DNA of 51,391 nt from positions 1 to 51,391 of the forward strand of contig JAJDYG010000024.1 of the NCBI GenBank assembly GCA_022822855.1. The letters run 5' to 3'. Below, piece after piece: positions 16,949 through 24,539 of the stretch (position 1 is the first letter of the stretch; each line of letters begins with the position of its first letter). Below the pieces are notes generated by a model that ran no database searches, was not told the DNA's origin, and saw nothing but the letters and a program-made list of their open reading frames with translations. Origin of the DNA: Dehalococcoidia bacterium. GTDB lineage: Bacteria; Chloroflexota; Dehalococcoidia; Bin125. Made by a program: the position numbers and the translations under genes.

Positions 16949-18396
16949 GAGCGGTCGGACGGCAGCGTCTCAGCAGGCAGGGACGGCTCGGCATTGCCAT
17001 TGGCCCGATTGGCGAGCGGGCCCACGGGCATGCCCTTGCCGTTGCCCGATACCATCTGCAGCTTCGGCGCGGCCATCGCTTGCGGCTTGGCGCGCACGCT
17101 GATCCGGTGCAGGGCCTCGACCTGTTCGCGTCGGTGTGAGCGTCTCCAGGCGAGCCAGAGAGCAGCGCCGAGCGTGAGCACGACCATGACCGAGAGTCCG
17201 TAGGCGAAGCGGAAGTCAATCGTGTCGGCGGAGGCCGAAATCGCCGGGACGATGACCGCCATCTGCGCGGCCATCGTCAGCTCGTAGATCGACAGCACGG
17301 TGGCTCGTTGGTCAGAGCGGATACGGCGGTTGATGTAGCCGGTCGCGATGGGCCGGATCGCGGCGTGAATGCCGCCGAGGATGGCAATCGGCGCGATGAT
17401 GCTGAGATGGTTGAACAGCAGGAGCGGGATGAACAGGAAGGCGCCGCCGAAGATCAGGATCGACAGCGCGCGGCGCTCGCCGACTCGCGCGACGAATGGC
17501 GAGGCGAGCAGCGATCCTGCCGACATGGCGGCAAATCCCGGCACAATCAGCGCGCTCCAGGTCATACCGTCGAGAATGCCGCCCTCAGGACTCAGGCCGT
17601 GCTCGCGCAGGAACGGCTGGACGAAGAAGTTGGGCATTTCGAAGGCGACGGTGACGATGCCGGCCAGAACGATCATCCAGAGCACGGGCCGACGGCGGAG
17701 CACGATGCGGAAGCCGCCGAGGATGTAGCTGACGACTCCCTGCGGCGAGTGGTCGCCGCCGGCGGCGTCGCTGGCTGAAATCGGCGCGGCGTGCAGGCCA
17801 TCCTCCCCGAATTCCGCCTCGGTCCGCGGCGGTTCGCGGAGCAGCAGGGCGATGAAGCCGGCGAAGGCCATCGTCGCTGCGCCAATCAGGAAGACGGTCT
17901 CGAGGCCCCAGAGTCCGGCCATGGGACCGCCGAAGAGCGCGGCACCAAGCAAGGCGCCCGTCATCATCGCCTCCGAGCGGCCCATGTGCTTCTCGTACTC
18001 GCGGGTGCGGCCCAGCGTGCGCAGGGTGTCGAACAGCAGCGCGTGTCCCGAGCCGGAGTAGAGGGTCATCGATCCGGCCATGATCACGTAGCTGAGGGCC
18101 AGACCGAGAAAGCCCTCAAGCATCACGAACATGAACGTGCCGATCGTGAACAGGAAGCCGCCCAGCGCCAGCGAGATGCGCCGCCCGAAGCGGTCGGCGA
18201 TCGCGCCGGTCGGAACCTCGGCGATGAACATCGTGAACCAGAACACGGCCTCCATCAGCCCGACCTGGGTCAACGAGAGGCCGCGCTCATCCTGGAGAAA
18301 AATGATCCAGACGGGCACCCAGATCAGGAATCCAGTCGCGAACTGGAACAGGTAGTAGATCGGGATGTTGCGCGCGAAGCGTTCAGGTTGAGTCAT
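16945..18396 (-). CDS. MFS transporter (second gene of a tandem triplet), long C-terminal tail
   Basis: 483 residues. It shares with its neighbours the N-terminal ARNIPIYYLFQFATGFLIWVP, the signature GAIADRFGRRISLALG and GYINRRIRSDQRATVLSIY. After the last helix it carries a tail of about 65 residues that is rich in Ala, Pro, Ser and Asn and is absent from the first-described copy; this is probably cytoplasmic and disordered. The gene overlaps the next MFS gene by four bases. Upstream, a 104-bp gap separates it from the third paralogue; that gap contains a direct repeat (18401-18428) and no clear ribosome site just before the ATG. Confidence 0.9.
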   Translation of the reverse strand: MTQPERFARNIPIYYLFQFATGFLIWVPVWIIFLQDERGLSLTQVGLMEAVFWFTMFIAEVPTGAIADRFGRRISLALGGFLFTIGTFMFVMLEGFLGLALSYVIMAGSMTLYSGSGHALLFDTLRTLGRTREYEKHMGRSEAMMTGALLGAALFGGPMAGLWGLETVFLIGAATMAFAGFIALLLREPPRTEAEFGEDGLHAAPISASDAAGGDHSPQGVVSYILGGFRIVLRRRPVLWMIVLAGIVTVAFEMPNFFVQPFLREHGLSPEGGILDGMTWSALIVPGFAAMSAGSLLASPFVARVGERRALSILIFGGAFLFIPLLLFNHLSIIAPIAILGGIHAAIRPIATGYINRRIRSDQRATVLSIYELTMAAQMAVIVPAISASADTIDFRFAYGLSVMVVLTLGAALWLAWRRSHRREQVEALHRISVRAKPQAMAAPKLQMVSGNGKGMPVGPLANRANGNAEPSLPAETLPSDRS

Positions 18397-18400
18397 CAGA

Positions 18401-18428
18401 GCACGTGGGCCGCAGCACGTGGGCCGCA
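18401..18428. repeat. 14-bp direct tandem repeat between MFS genes
   Basis: GCACGTGGGCCGCA occurs twice without a gap (18401-18414 and 18415-18428), immediately upstream of the ATG of the middle MFS gene on the minus strand. Each unit contains the palindrome CACGTG. It may be a replication-slippage duplication or a pair of protein-binding half sites. Confidence 0.6.
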
Positions 18429-18500
18429 GGGGAGTCGCCGATCGGCGGGACCGACAATGCAGTAAATCCTACGGAACCCGGCAGTGCGCTGGATCGTGTC

Positions 18501-19979
18501 TCAATCGAGGTTTTGCACATTGCGTTGCACATTGCGTTGCACGGGGCGGTACACAACAGCGGGCTGGCCGTCGTGACCGTTCGCCGATACGCCGGGCCGT
18601 GACTGCAGCGCCTGGGGTTTCGGTACCGAGATGGACCAGCGGCGGATGCGCTCGGTCTGATCGCGACGATGGGCCAGGTGCCAGAGCAGCCACAGGCCGA
18701 CGCCCAGGGTGACCACTATCAGCAGGGAAATGCCGAACGCTGCGGGGAACGAGACCTGGTCGGCCACCGGAAAAATCACGAGCACGGCGACGCTCATCGC
18801 GCCGCCATGGACCAGGGAGAAGATTGACAGCACCGTGGCCCGCTGATCGGAGCTGATCCGGCGGTTGATGTAGCCGTTCGTGATCGGCCGAATGGCGGCC
18901 TGGGCGATGCTGACCATGAAAATCGCGCCCAACACTCCGAGGTGATTCCAGATCGCCAACGGGATCAGGCAGGCGGCCCCGAACACGAGGACGGTAGGAA
19001 ATGAGCGTCGTTCGCCCAATCGGCTGATCAGCCAGGCTGCGACCAGCATGCCCAGCACCGTCCCGATCTGGCCCGGGATCAAAAGCGCGGACCAGATGAA
19101 CCCGTCGGCTACTCCGTCGAGCGGATTGAGACCGTGCTGAGCGACAAAGGGTTGCGCCAGGAAGTGGGGCAGGCCGAATAGTGTCATTGTGATCGCGGCG
19201 AAGGGCACCAGGTAGCGAATCGGACGGTTGCGCCAGACGATCCCGAACCCCTTGGTCATCTCCTGGAAGATCGGTACGCCGCCGGCCTCGTGCCTGGTGT
19301 GCTGGATAATGTCCGACGCGGTGTGCCGAACACTGGCGGGGGCGGCGTGGAGGGGATCGAGGGGGAAGTCCGATTCCCGCCGCGGCGGCTCGCGCAACAT
19401 CACGGCCGCGCCGGTTGAGACGACGAAGACAGCGGCGGACACCAGGATCGTCGGCGTGTAGCCCAGCAGGTAGGCAGCCGGCCCGCCGACCGCAGTCGCG
19501 AGCACCATCGCTGCGAAGAACAGCCCGTGCGCTCTGCCGGCGTGATGCTCGTACTCTCGCGTTCGCCTCAACACGCGCAATGTGTCGTACAGCAATGCAT
19601 CGCCGGCGCCGGAGTACAGCGTCATCCCGATACCCATCACCAGGTACGAACCCAGCAACAGCGAGAATCCGTCGGCGATCGCAAAGATCACTGTCGAGAT
19701 CGCAAACATGATCGCACCGAGAGCCAGCGATACTCGGCGGCCGAAGCGATCCGCAATTGCGCCGGTCGGCACCTCGGCGATGATCACGGTGAGCCAGAAA
19801 AACGACTCGATGACGCCGACCTCGGTCAGAGTCAGGCCGCGCCCATCCATGAGGTAGATGATCCAGACCGGCAGAAACAACATGAACCCGGTCGAGGCCA
19901 TGAACAGGTAGTAGACGCGGATGTTGCGCCGGAATCGGGCAGGGTCGTATCGGGATGGTGCCGGAGCGGAAGCAGACAT
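18501..19979 (-). CDS. MFS transporter (first gene of a tandem triplet)
   Basis: 492 residues and about twelve membrane helices. The shared features are RRNIRVYYLFMASTGFMLFLP near the N-terminus, EVPTGAIADRFGRRVSLALG in loop 2-3 and GYINRRISSDQRATVLSIFS late in the protein. An insertion of about 35 residues in the central cytoplasmic loop distinguishes it from the other two. The C-terminal tail ends in a short tandem duplication, QRNVQRNVQN, encoded by a 12-bp DNA repeat (18513-18542). It heads the probable MFS-MFS-MFS operon. Three different paralogues in a row suggest related but separate substrates; none can be named from sequence. Confidence 0.9.
   Translation of the reverse strand: MSASAPAPSRYDPARFRRNIRVYYLFMASTGFMLFLPVWIIYLMDGRGLTLTEVGVIESFFWLTVIIAEVPTGAIADRFGRRVSLALGAIMFAISTVIFAIADGFSLLLGSYLVMGIGMTLYSGAGDALLYDTLRVLRRTREYEHHAGRAHGLFFAAMVLATAVGGPAAYLLGYTPTILVSAAVFVVSTGAAVMLREPPRRESDFPLDPLHAAPASVRHTASDIIQHTRHEAGGVPIFQEMTKGFGIVWRNRPIRYLVPFAAITMTLFGLPHFLAQPFVAQHGLNPLDGVADGFIWSALLIPGQIGTVLGMLVAAWLISRLGERRSFPTVLVFGAACLIPLAIWNHLGVLGAIFMVSIAQAAIRPITNGYINRRISSDQRATVLSIFSLVHGGAMSVAVLVIFPVADQVSFPAAFGISLLIVVTLGVGLWLLWHLAHRRDQTERIRRWSISVPKPQALQSRPGVSANGHDGQPAVVYRPVQRNVQRNVQNLD
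18513..18542. repeat. 12-bp tandem repeat in the 3' end of an MFS gene
   Basis: TTGCACATTGCG is present in two full tandem copies (18513-18524, 18525-18536), and TTGCAC begins a third. On the coding (minus) strand it specifies the repeated VQRN of the C-terminus. The period is a multiple of three, so copy-number change would not shift the frame. Confidence 0.7.
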
Positions 19980-20019
19980 GCGTGACTAAGGTAGGCGGGA
20001 GGTCAGCCGGCTGTCTGCG

Positions 20020-20751
20020 TTATGGGCGACTCGAGCCCAGCGGTCGGCGACGAATCTGACTCCAGGGACGTGGGTACTTGCGCTCTGTCGATCGAACCTT
20101 GGTCGCCACGAGTATGTCGTTTGGTGTATCAATCGGAGTAAGTTTGCTACCCAGAACCTCCGCCGCCTGCGCGACACCCGCTGCGGCTTGCGGGGTGAGG
20201 ATGCCCGTCCAGCCAGCGGCGATCCCGCCGATCTGCAGGAAGGGAATCATCAACTCCAGCGAGACCGAAGGCGCCGCCGCCGCCCGACTGACCGCGAAGG
20301 CGAATTGTTCGCGCCGGTCCGAGTGAGCGGCGACCTCGGCTCGTTCCTGAACGGCGGTAACCTGCGCCGCTCCGATCTGGGAAATGACCTCGGTGAGGAA
20401 GGAAACGGAGCCGGACCGGGCATCGAGCAACGTTGCCTCGCGCCCCGGTTCGCACAGCGCGAACGGCAGTCCGGGCGCTCCGTTGCCGCTGCCGATGTCG
20501 ATCAGTGGACCGTCGGGCAGGGGCAGATCGGCGACGATCAGTCGGTGACGTCCCATCAGGGGCTCGATCACGTGCTTGGCGATCGCCGACTCCGGCTCTC
20601 GGATCGCGGTCAGATTGCGCGGTGCGGCGAGCATCATGTTGAGCCAGATGCTGAGCTGCGAGGCGAGATCGGGATTCAAAACTTCCACATAACTCAGGCC
20701 TGCGCGGCCCAGTGCGGCGCGGATCTGCTGTTTGTCTATCAAGTCCGGCAT
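20020..20751 (-). CDS. rsmG: 16S rRNA (guanine-527-N7)-methyltransferase RsmG
   Basis: 243 residues, matching the usual 210-240. The family motifs are in order: LNMMLAAPRNLTAIREPESAIAKHVIEPL, the SAM-binding loop LIDIGSGNGAPGLPFAL, LLDARSGSVSFL, and the C-terminal TERKYPRPW with a final RRRPLG. It methylates N7 of G527 in 16S rRNA; loss in other bacteria gives low-level streptomycin resistance. The frame is open upstream to 20886, overlapping the divergent gene, but MPDLIDK at 20751 fits the family start. No clear Shine-Dalgarno precedes it, so a leaderless or weakly initiated message is possible. It is divergent from the GreA-like gene across 128 bp. Confidence 0.93.
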   Translation of the reverse strand: MPDLIDKQQIRAALGRAGLSYVEVLNPDLASQLSIWLNMMLAAPRNLTAIREPESAIAKHVIEPLMGRHRLIVADLPLPDGPLIDIGSGNGAPGLPFALCEPGREATLLDARSGSVSFLTEVISQIGAAQVTAVQERAEVAAHSDRREQFAFAVSRAAAAPSVSLELMIPFLQIGGIAAGWTGILTPQAAAGVAQAAEVLGSKLTPIDTPNDILVATKVRSTERKYPRPWSQIRRRPLGSSRP

Positions 20752-20879
20752 GAGCAAAGGGGTAGAATAGGGATGTCGGAGCTGGGTGACGCTCCGGTCG
20801 TGCCGCGTGCCGTCAGAACTAACGGCTGCTGGGGCGACATGGAACGACTCGAACGCTGCTCGATAGTTGGAGACGACCG

Positions 20880-21926
20880 ATGGCATTCTTTGACGACGAA
20901 CAGACGACCGGCACGCTCGAAGAGCTCGCGGATGACCCCGCAGACGACGTAGTGGAGGGCGAGGCGGACCTCTTTGATGAGCCGCCCGCTGCGGCGGCGG
21001 CAGAAAACAACGTAGAGCCGCCCGAGCAGGATATGACGCTCGACATGGCGGTCATGGAGTACTTCGCCTGGGAGGCGGAACGGGAGGCGAAGCGCGCCCG
21101 CCGCAAGGCGGCGCCGGCGGCGCGACCAGGTCGAGGCGCATTCGTGCTCGATGAGGCCGCTCGTGAGGCAGTGACCAGGTTCCTCTGGCATTTTGGACCG
21201 AGCACACCGATTTCCGAGCTCTCGCCGAAGACGATGGAGAGTTTCCAGGAGACGATCGGCAAGAACACGATGGATCTGGCCGCGCGGTTGCAGCCGGTCA
21301 AGGAGTTCTTGCGCTACTGCTGGAAGCAGGAGTACACGGTCGTCACGGACGCGGAGGGCCGGGCCAGCGCGCAGAATCTGGGGAACTTCCTGCGAATCAA
21401 GCGTGCGGTGACCGTGTCGAGAGACGACTCGCGTTTCCAGCACGAACAGGCGCAGACCTTTGAAATGACCGCCGACGGTTTGCAACTTCTGAAGGAAGAG
21501 CTGGGACAGCTCAACTCGGAGATGCCCGAGGCCGTGCAGGCCGTGGCCGCCGCACGCGAAGACAAGGACATTCGCGAGAATGCCCCGCTCGAGGCGGCGC
21601 GCGAACACCAGGAGCGGCTCAAGTCTCGGATTGACGAGCTTGAGTACCAGATCGCGCACGCGGTGGTACGGGAGGAACGTGCCACCGGCCGCGCCAAGCT
21701 GGGCAGCAAGGTCTCGGTGGTCGAGGTCGACGATAGCGGCGGGTTACTGGGCGAGGCCAAAGAGTACACTCTGGTTGGAACCACAGAGGCGAACGCGGCG
21801 GCACGGCGAATCTCGGTCGAGAGTCCGCTGGGCCGCGGACTGCTTGACCAGCCTGCCGACCGGCAGATTGAGATCCAGGCCCCCAGCGGTCGTAAACGGT
21901 TCCGTCTGCTCGCGGTCAAGGGCTAG
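20880..21926 (+). CDS. GreA/GreB-domain protein with acidic N-terminus and recombinase-core-binding-like domain
   Basis: 348 residues, about twice a normal GreA (158). The C-terminal part (196-348) is a complete Gre factor: coiled coil MTADGLQLLKEELGQL through IDELEYQIAHA, with the tip acids Asp230 and Glu233 in EDKDIRENAPLEAA at the positions that carry the RNA-cleavage metal in GreA, then the FKBP-like domain to the end. Residues 1-60 are acidic and probably disordered. Residues 88-152 (DEAAREAVTRFLWHFG ... ARLQPVKEFLRYCWKQ) resemble the SAM-like core-binding domain of tyrosine recombinases, without the catalytic domain. GGAG lies before the ATG. The expected role is rescue of backtracked RNA polymerase; the extra part may bind DNA or another partner. 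Confidence 0.78.
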   Translation: MAFFDDEQTTGTLEELADDPADDVVEGEADLFDEPPAAAAAENNVEPPEQDMTLDMAVMEYFAWEAEREAKRARRKAAPAARPGRGAFVLDEAAREAVTRFLWHFGPSTPISELSPKTMESFQETIGKNTMDLAARLQPVKEFLRYCWKQEYTVVTDAEGRASAQNLGNFLRIKRAVTVSRDDSRFQHEQAQTFEMTADGLQLLKEELGQLNSEMPEAVQAVAAAREDKDIRENAPLEAAREHQERLKSRIDELEYQIAHAVVREERATGRAKLGSKVSVVEVDDSGGLLGEAKEYTLVGTTEANAAARRISVESPLGRGLLDQPADRQIEIQAPSGRKRFRLLAVKG

Positions 21927-22049
21927 CTGGTCGCGCTTGGCCTGCAGCCGCAGCGAGATATCACACGAGCGAGATGCACCGCGCCCCGAGCGCACCGGGT
22001 TGCGGTGACCATTCACCCCGTCAGCGTGCGCGCGTGGAAAGTGATGCCG

Positions 22050-23219
22050 ATGTCTGACATCCCGACCATTGAGTTCACGATCACCAACGACCATCTCGAT
22101 ACCGGCCTCAGGGGCTACCCGGTCGGCACCTGCGAAACCAGCTACGTCGATCCGCAGGAGGGCGTTTCCTACGTCGGTTACCCGATCGCGGATCTCGCAT
22201 TCTTGCCCGCTGAAGACATCATCCACCTGCTGTTCAACAAGTCGCTGCCGACCGATGCCGAACGCCAGGCGGTGGCCGACGATATCGCCGCGCGCTCGGA
22301 AGTGTCCGAGGAGGCTCTGGCGGCCATCTCGGCGATGCCGATGTCGGGCCACCCGATGGACCTGTTCTGTGCTGCGATTCAGATCCTGGGCATGACCGGT
22401 AAGACCGACGACTACTACGAGGACGCGGTCAACCTGGTGGCGCGGATCCCGACGGCCCTGGCTGCGATCTTCCGCAAGCGCGAAGGTTGGGGCGACCTGA
22501 TCCCGTCGGAGCCGTCGCGCGGCTACGTCAACAACTTTGTCCACATGCTGGGCATGCCCGGCGGCGACGAGGAAGCACTGACCCGCTTGCTATCCGTCTA
22601 CTACAACCTGCACGCCGACCACGGCGGCGGCAACCTCTCGACCTTCACCGGTCGAGCGGTCGCGTCAGGTCTGGCCGACATGTACCGCTCGATGGCCTCG
22701 GGCATGAACGCCCTGGCCGGACCGCGGCACGGGATGGCCAACCAGGACGCCTTCAAGATGGTGCACGAGGTCGACAGCGAGGACCCGGAAGAGGCCTACC
22801 AGATCCTCAAACAGCGGCTCGCAGACGGCGGTCTGATCTTCGGTTTCGGCCACGCCGTGCTGCGCCAGGAGGATCCGCGCGCCAAGGTGCAACTGGGCGT
22901 GGGCGAAGAGCTGTGCCCCGACGATCACTGGTTCAAGGTGGTCAAGGCGGTCCGCGAAGGCGGTATCCGCGCGCTCAAGGAGAATCCCAAGGTCTCCAAC
23001 CCGTACCCCAACGTCGACCTGATCTCCGGCAGCCTCGTCAATGCACTGGGCTTCACCGACCCCGACTACTACACCACCCTGTTCGGCTGGTCGCGGATTG
23101 CCGGCATCGGCGCCCAGATCGTGGACGAGCGCACTCGCGCCCGGAACGGGCGCGGCGTGGCCATCTATCGGCCTCGCTACATCCCCGTCAATCAGCCCGC
23201 TCGGTCGCTCTCGAGCTAG
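22050..23219 (+). CDS. gltA: Citrate synthase, si/mitochondrial-like sequence type
   Basis: 389 residues. It condenses acetyl-CoA and oxaloacetate in the citric acid cycle. The catalytic residues are visible: His227 in AGPRHGMANQ, His268 in GFGHAVLRQEDPRA and Asp323 in PYPNVDLISG. DHGGGNLSTFTGR and TTLFGWSRIAGIGAQI are further citrate-synthase landmarks. The GMANQ and GHAVLR wording is closer to mitochondrial-type enzymes than to the hexameric Gram-negative type; this is a by-eye judgement. The frame opens at a GTG at 22005, but the ATG at 22050 (or 22044) follows GGAAAG and matches the family start. It precedes the cytochrome oxidase cluster by 130 bp. A 2-methylcitrate synthase activity cannot be excluded. 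Confidence 0.9.
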   Translation: MSDIPTIEFTITNDHLDTGLRGYPVGTCETSYVDPQEGVSYVGYPIADLAFLPAEDIIHLLFNKSLPTDAERQAVADDIAARSEVSEEALAAISAMPMSGHPMDLFCAAIQILGMTGKTDDYYEDAVNLVARIPTALAAIFRKREGWGDLIPSEPSRGYVNNFVHMLGMPGGDEEALTRLLSVYYNLHADHGGGNLSTFTGRAVASGLADMYRSMASGMNALAGPRHGMANQDAFKMVHEVDSEDPEEAYQILKQRLADGGLIFGFGHAVLRQEDPRAKVQLGVGEELCPDDHWFKVVKAVREGGIRALKENPKVSNPYPNVDLISGSLVNALGFTDPDYYTTLFGWSRIAGIGAQIVDERTRARNGRGVAIYRPRYIPVNQPARSLSS

Positions 23220-23261
23220 ATATCGGGATGCGTCAGTGGTGGACTCTGCCGAGGCGGGGGA

Positions 23262-23290
23262 TAGCCACTGTCGCAGGGCTGGGTTAGGAT
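23262..23290 (+). promoter_or_regulatory. Putative sigma-70-type promoter for the cox cluster
   Basis: TAGCCA (23262-23267, four of six matches to TTGACA) and TAGGAT (23285-23290, five of six matches to TATAAT) are separated by 17 bp. Transcription would begin near 23297, just before the 24-bp palindrome. The assignment rests on spacing and consensus only. Confidence 0.4.
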
Positions 23291-23300
23291 CGGAGATCGA

Positions 23301-23324
23301 CCGCGCCTCATGCATGAGGCGCGG
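23301..23324. promoter_or_regulatory. Perfect 24-bp palindrome ahead of the cox cluster
   Basis: The half-site CCGCGCCTCATG (23301-23312) is followed directly by its exact reverse complement (23313-23324). It starts about four bases after the predicted transcription start and ends 25 bp before the first ATG of the oxidase cluster. It could be an operator for a dimeric repressor or a hairpin in the 5' leader. No T-run follows, so it is not a typical terminator for citrate synthase. Confidence 0.7.
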
Positions 23325-23349
23325 CTGAGCGAGAGGCGAACAGACGGCA

Positions 23350-24483
23350 ATGCCCACGCTGGAATCGGCGAGGCAGAAGCGGGCCAGCATCCTTCAGCAA
23401 ATTGCTGAGGCGTCCTACGGCTACCCCAACGACGAGTTCCCCGATCGCGAGATCACGACGAACTTTCCCGAGGAACAGATGGGCGTGCGGGTCCGCGCGG
23501 GCGGTTGGCTCTATCCCGACATCGTGGTGACGGACGAGCCGGGACACTTCATCGCCATCGCCGCCGACCTGGCGCTCACGCACGAGGTCACCAACGAGAC
23601 CGCGGTTCAGCGCTGGAAGCCCTTGGCTCAGGCATCGCCGCTCATCCTCTACGTGCCGATGGGTCAGGGTGGACGCGCGATTCGTCTCTGCCGCATGAAT
23701 GGCGTCAAGCTGCACAAGCTGATCGTCTATCGGCAGCGTCCGGCCGGATTCGGTATCGATCTGCAGGAGGCCTACAGCGGGCCCGACCTGTTCAAGCCGA
23801 TCGCCTCACTGCTCCCGCCCGCGTTGCGTCCGATGGTCTACCGCAATGAACGCAAGGTGGTCGCCGACAGCTATCTGCAGCCCCTGCCCGCCGCGCGCAG
23901 CGGCGATGTGCCCTCACTGGCCGCACCGGCTGCTCAACCCGCAGCCACCTTGGCGCTGCCCTCGGGACAGGAAGACGAGCACGGCCACGGCGAGCATGAC
24001 GCTCCCGAGACGCACCTGCCGCCTCCGAGCCTGGCGCCGATCCTGTTTGCCCTCGGCCTGATCGTGATGGCAGCCGGTGCGATCTTCGTCGGCGAACTGC
24101 TGAGCGTCGGGATCACCCTGATCGTGCTCGGCGCGGTGCGCTGGTTCCTCGAGGACATGGGCTACTTCGAGGCCGGAGGACCGGCCGAGTTCCGGCAGAA
24201 TCCACTCCAAGTCATGCCCGACGTCTCGCCGCCGGCCGGCATTCACATGCCGCCGCCCAGCCTCTCTCCGCTGATCTTCGCCGCCGGCCTGATGATCACG
24301 GCCGCCGGCGCGGTCTTCACCGATCAGGTGCTCGGCGCGGGGATCACATTGATCGTGTTCGGCGGCGTCGGCTGGTTCCTGGAAGACATCCAGTACTTCG
24401 AAGAACCTGCGCACGATGATCACCATGACGAGCATGAAGCCGACGCGCCGCTCATCGACAGCGCCGAACACAGCGCCGGTTAG
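23350..24483 (+). CDS. Membrane protein with duplicated COX4-like unit and nuclease-fold-like N-terminal domain
   Basis: 377 residues in three parts. Residues 1-175 resemble a PD-(D/E)XK-type fold of the Uma2/restriction kind: WLYPDIVVTDE, then IAIAADLAL, and ETAVQRWKPLAQASPLILYVP. The usual E-x-K is not seen, so it is probably non-catalytic. Residues 222-274 and 299-351 are two copies of one unit, H-x-PPPSL-P then two hydrophobic helices and GWFLED/RWFLED. This unit resembles the small subunit IV-like domain found with bacterial cytochrome oxidases. Histidine- and acid-rich linkers (HGHGEHD, HDDHHDEHE) flank the repeats and may bind metal such as copper. It is the first gene of the cox cluster, 56 bp before coxB, so it probably belongs to the oxidase or its assembly. 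Confidence 0.65.
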   Translation: MPTLESARQKRASILQQIAEASYGYPNDEFPDREITTNFPEEQMGVRVRAGGWLYPDIVVTDEPGHFIAIAADLALTHEVTNETAVQRWKPLAQASPLILYVPMGQGGRAIRLCRMNGVKLHKLIVYRQRPAGFGIDLQEAYSGPDLFKPIASLLPPALRPMVYRNERKVVADSYLQPLPAARSGDVPSLAAPAAQPAATLALPSGQEDEHGHGEHDAPETHLPPPSLAPILFALGLIVMAAGAIFVGELLSVGITLIVLGAVRWFLEDMGYFEAGGPAEFRQNPLQVMPDVSPPAGIHMPPPSLSPLIFAAGLMITAAGAVFTDQVLGAGITLIVFGGVGWFLEDIQYFEEPAHDDHHDEHEADAPLIDSAEHSAG

Positions 24484-24539
24484 CGACTGGTGACACACAT
24501 GAACAGCAGGCTGACACAGGGACAGAAGGGAGCGGGCGC

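Noticed and set aside
22005..22049. Earlier GTG start for citrate synthase
   Set aside because: It adds 15 residues not typical of the family, and the ATG at 22050 has a better-placed ribosome site.
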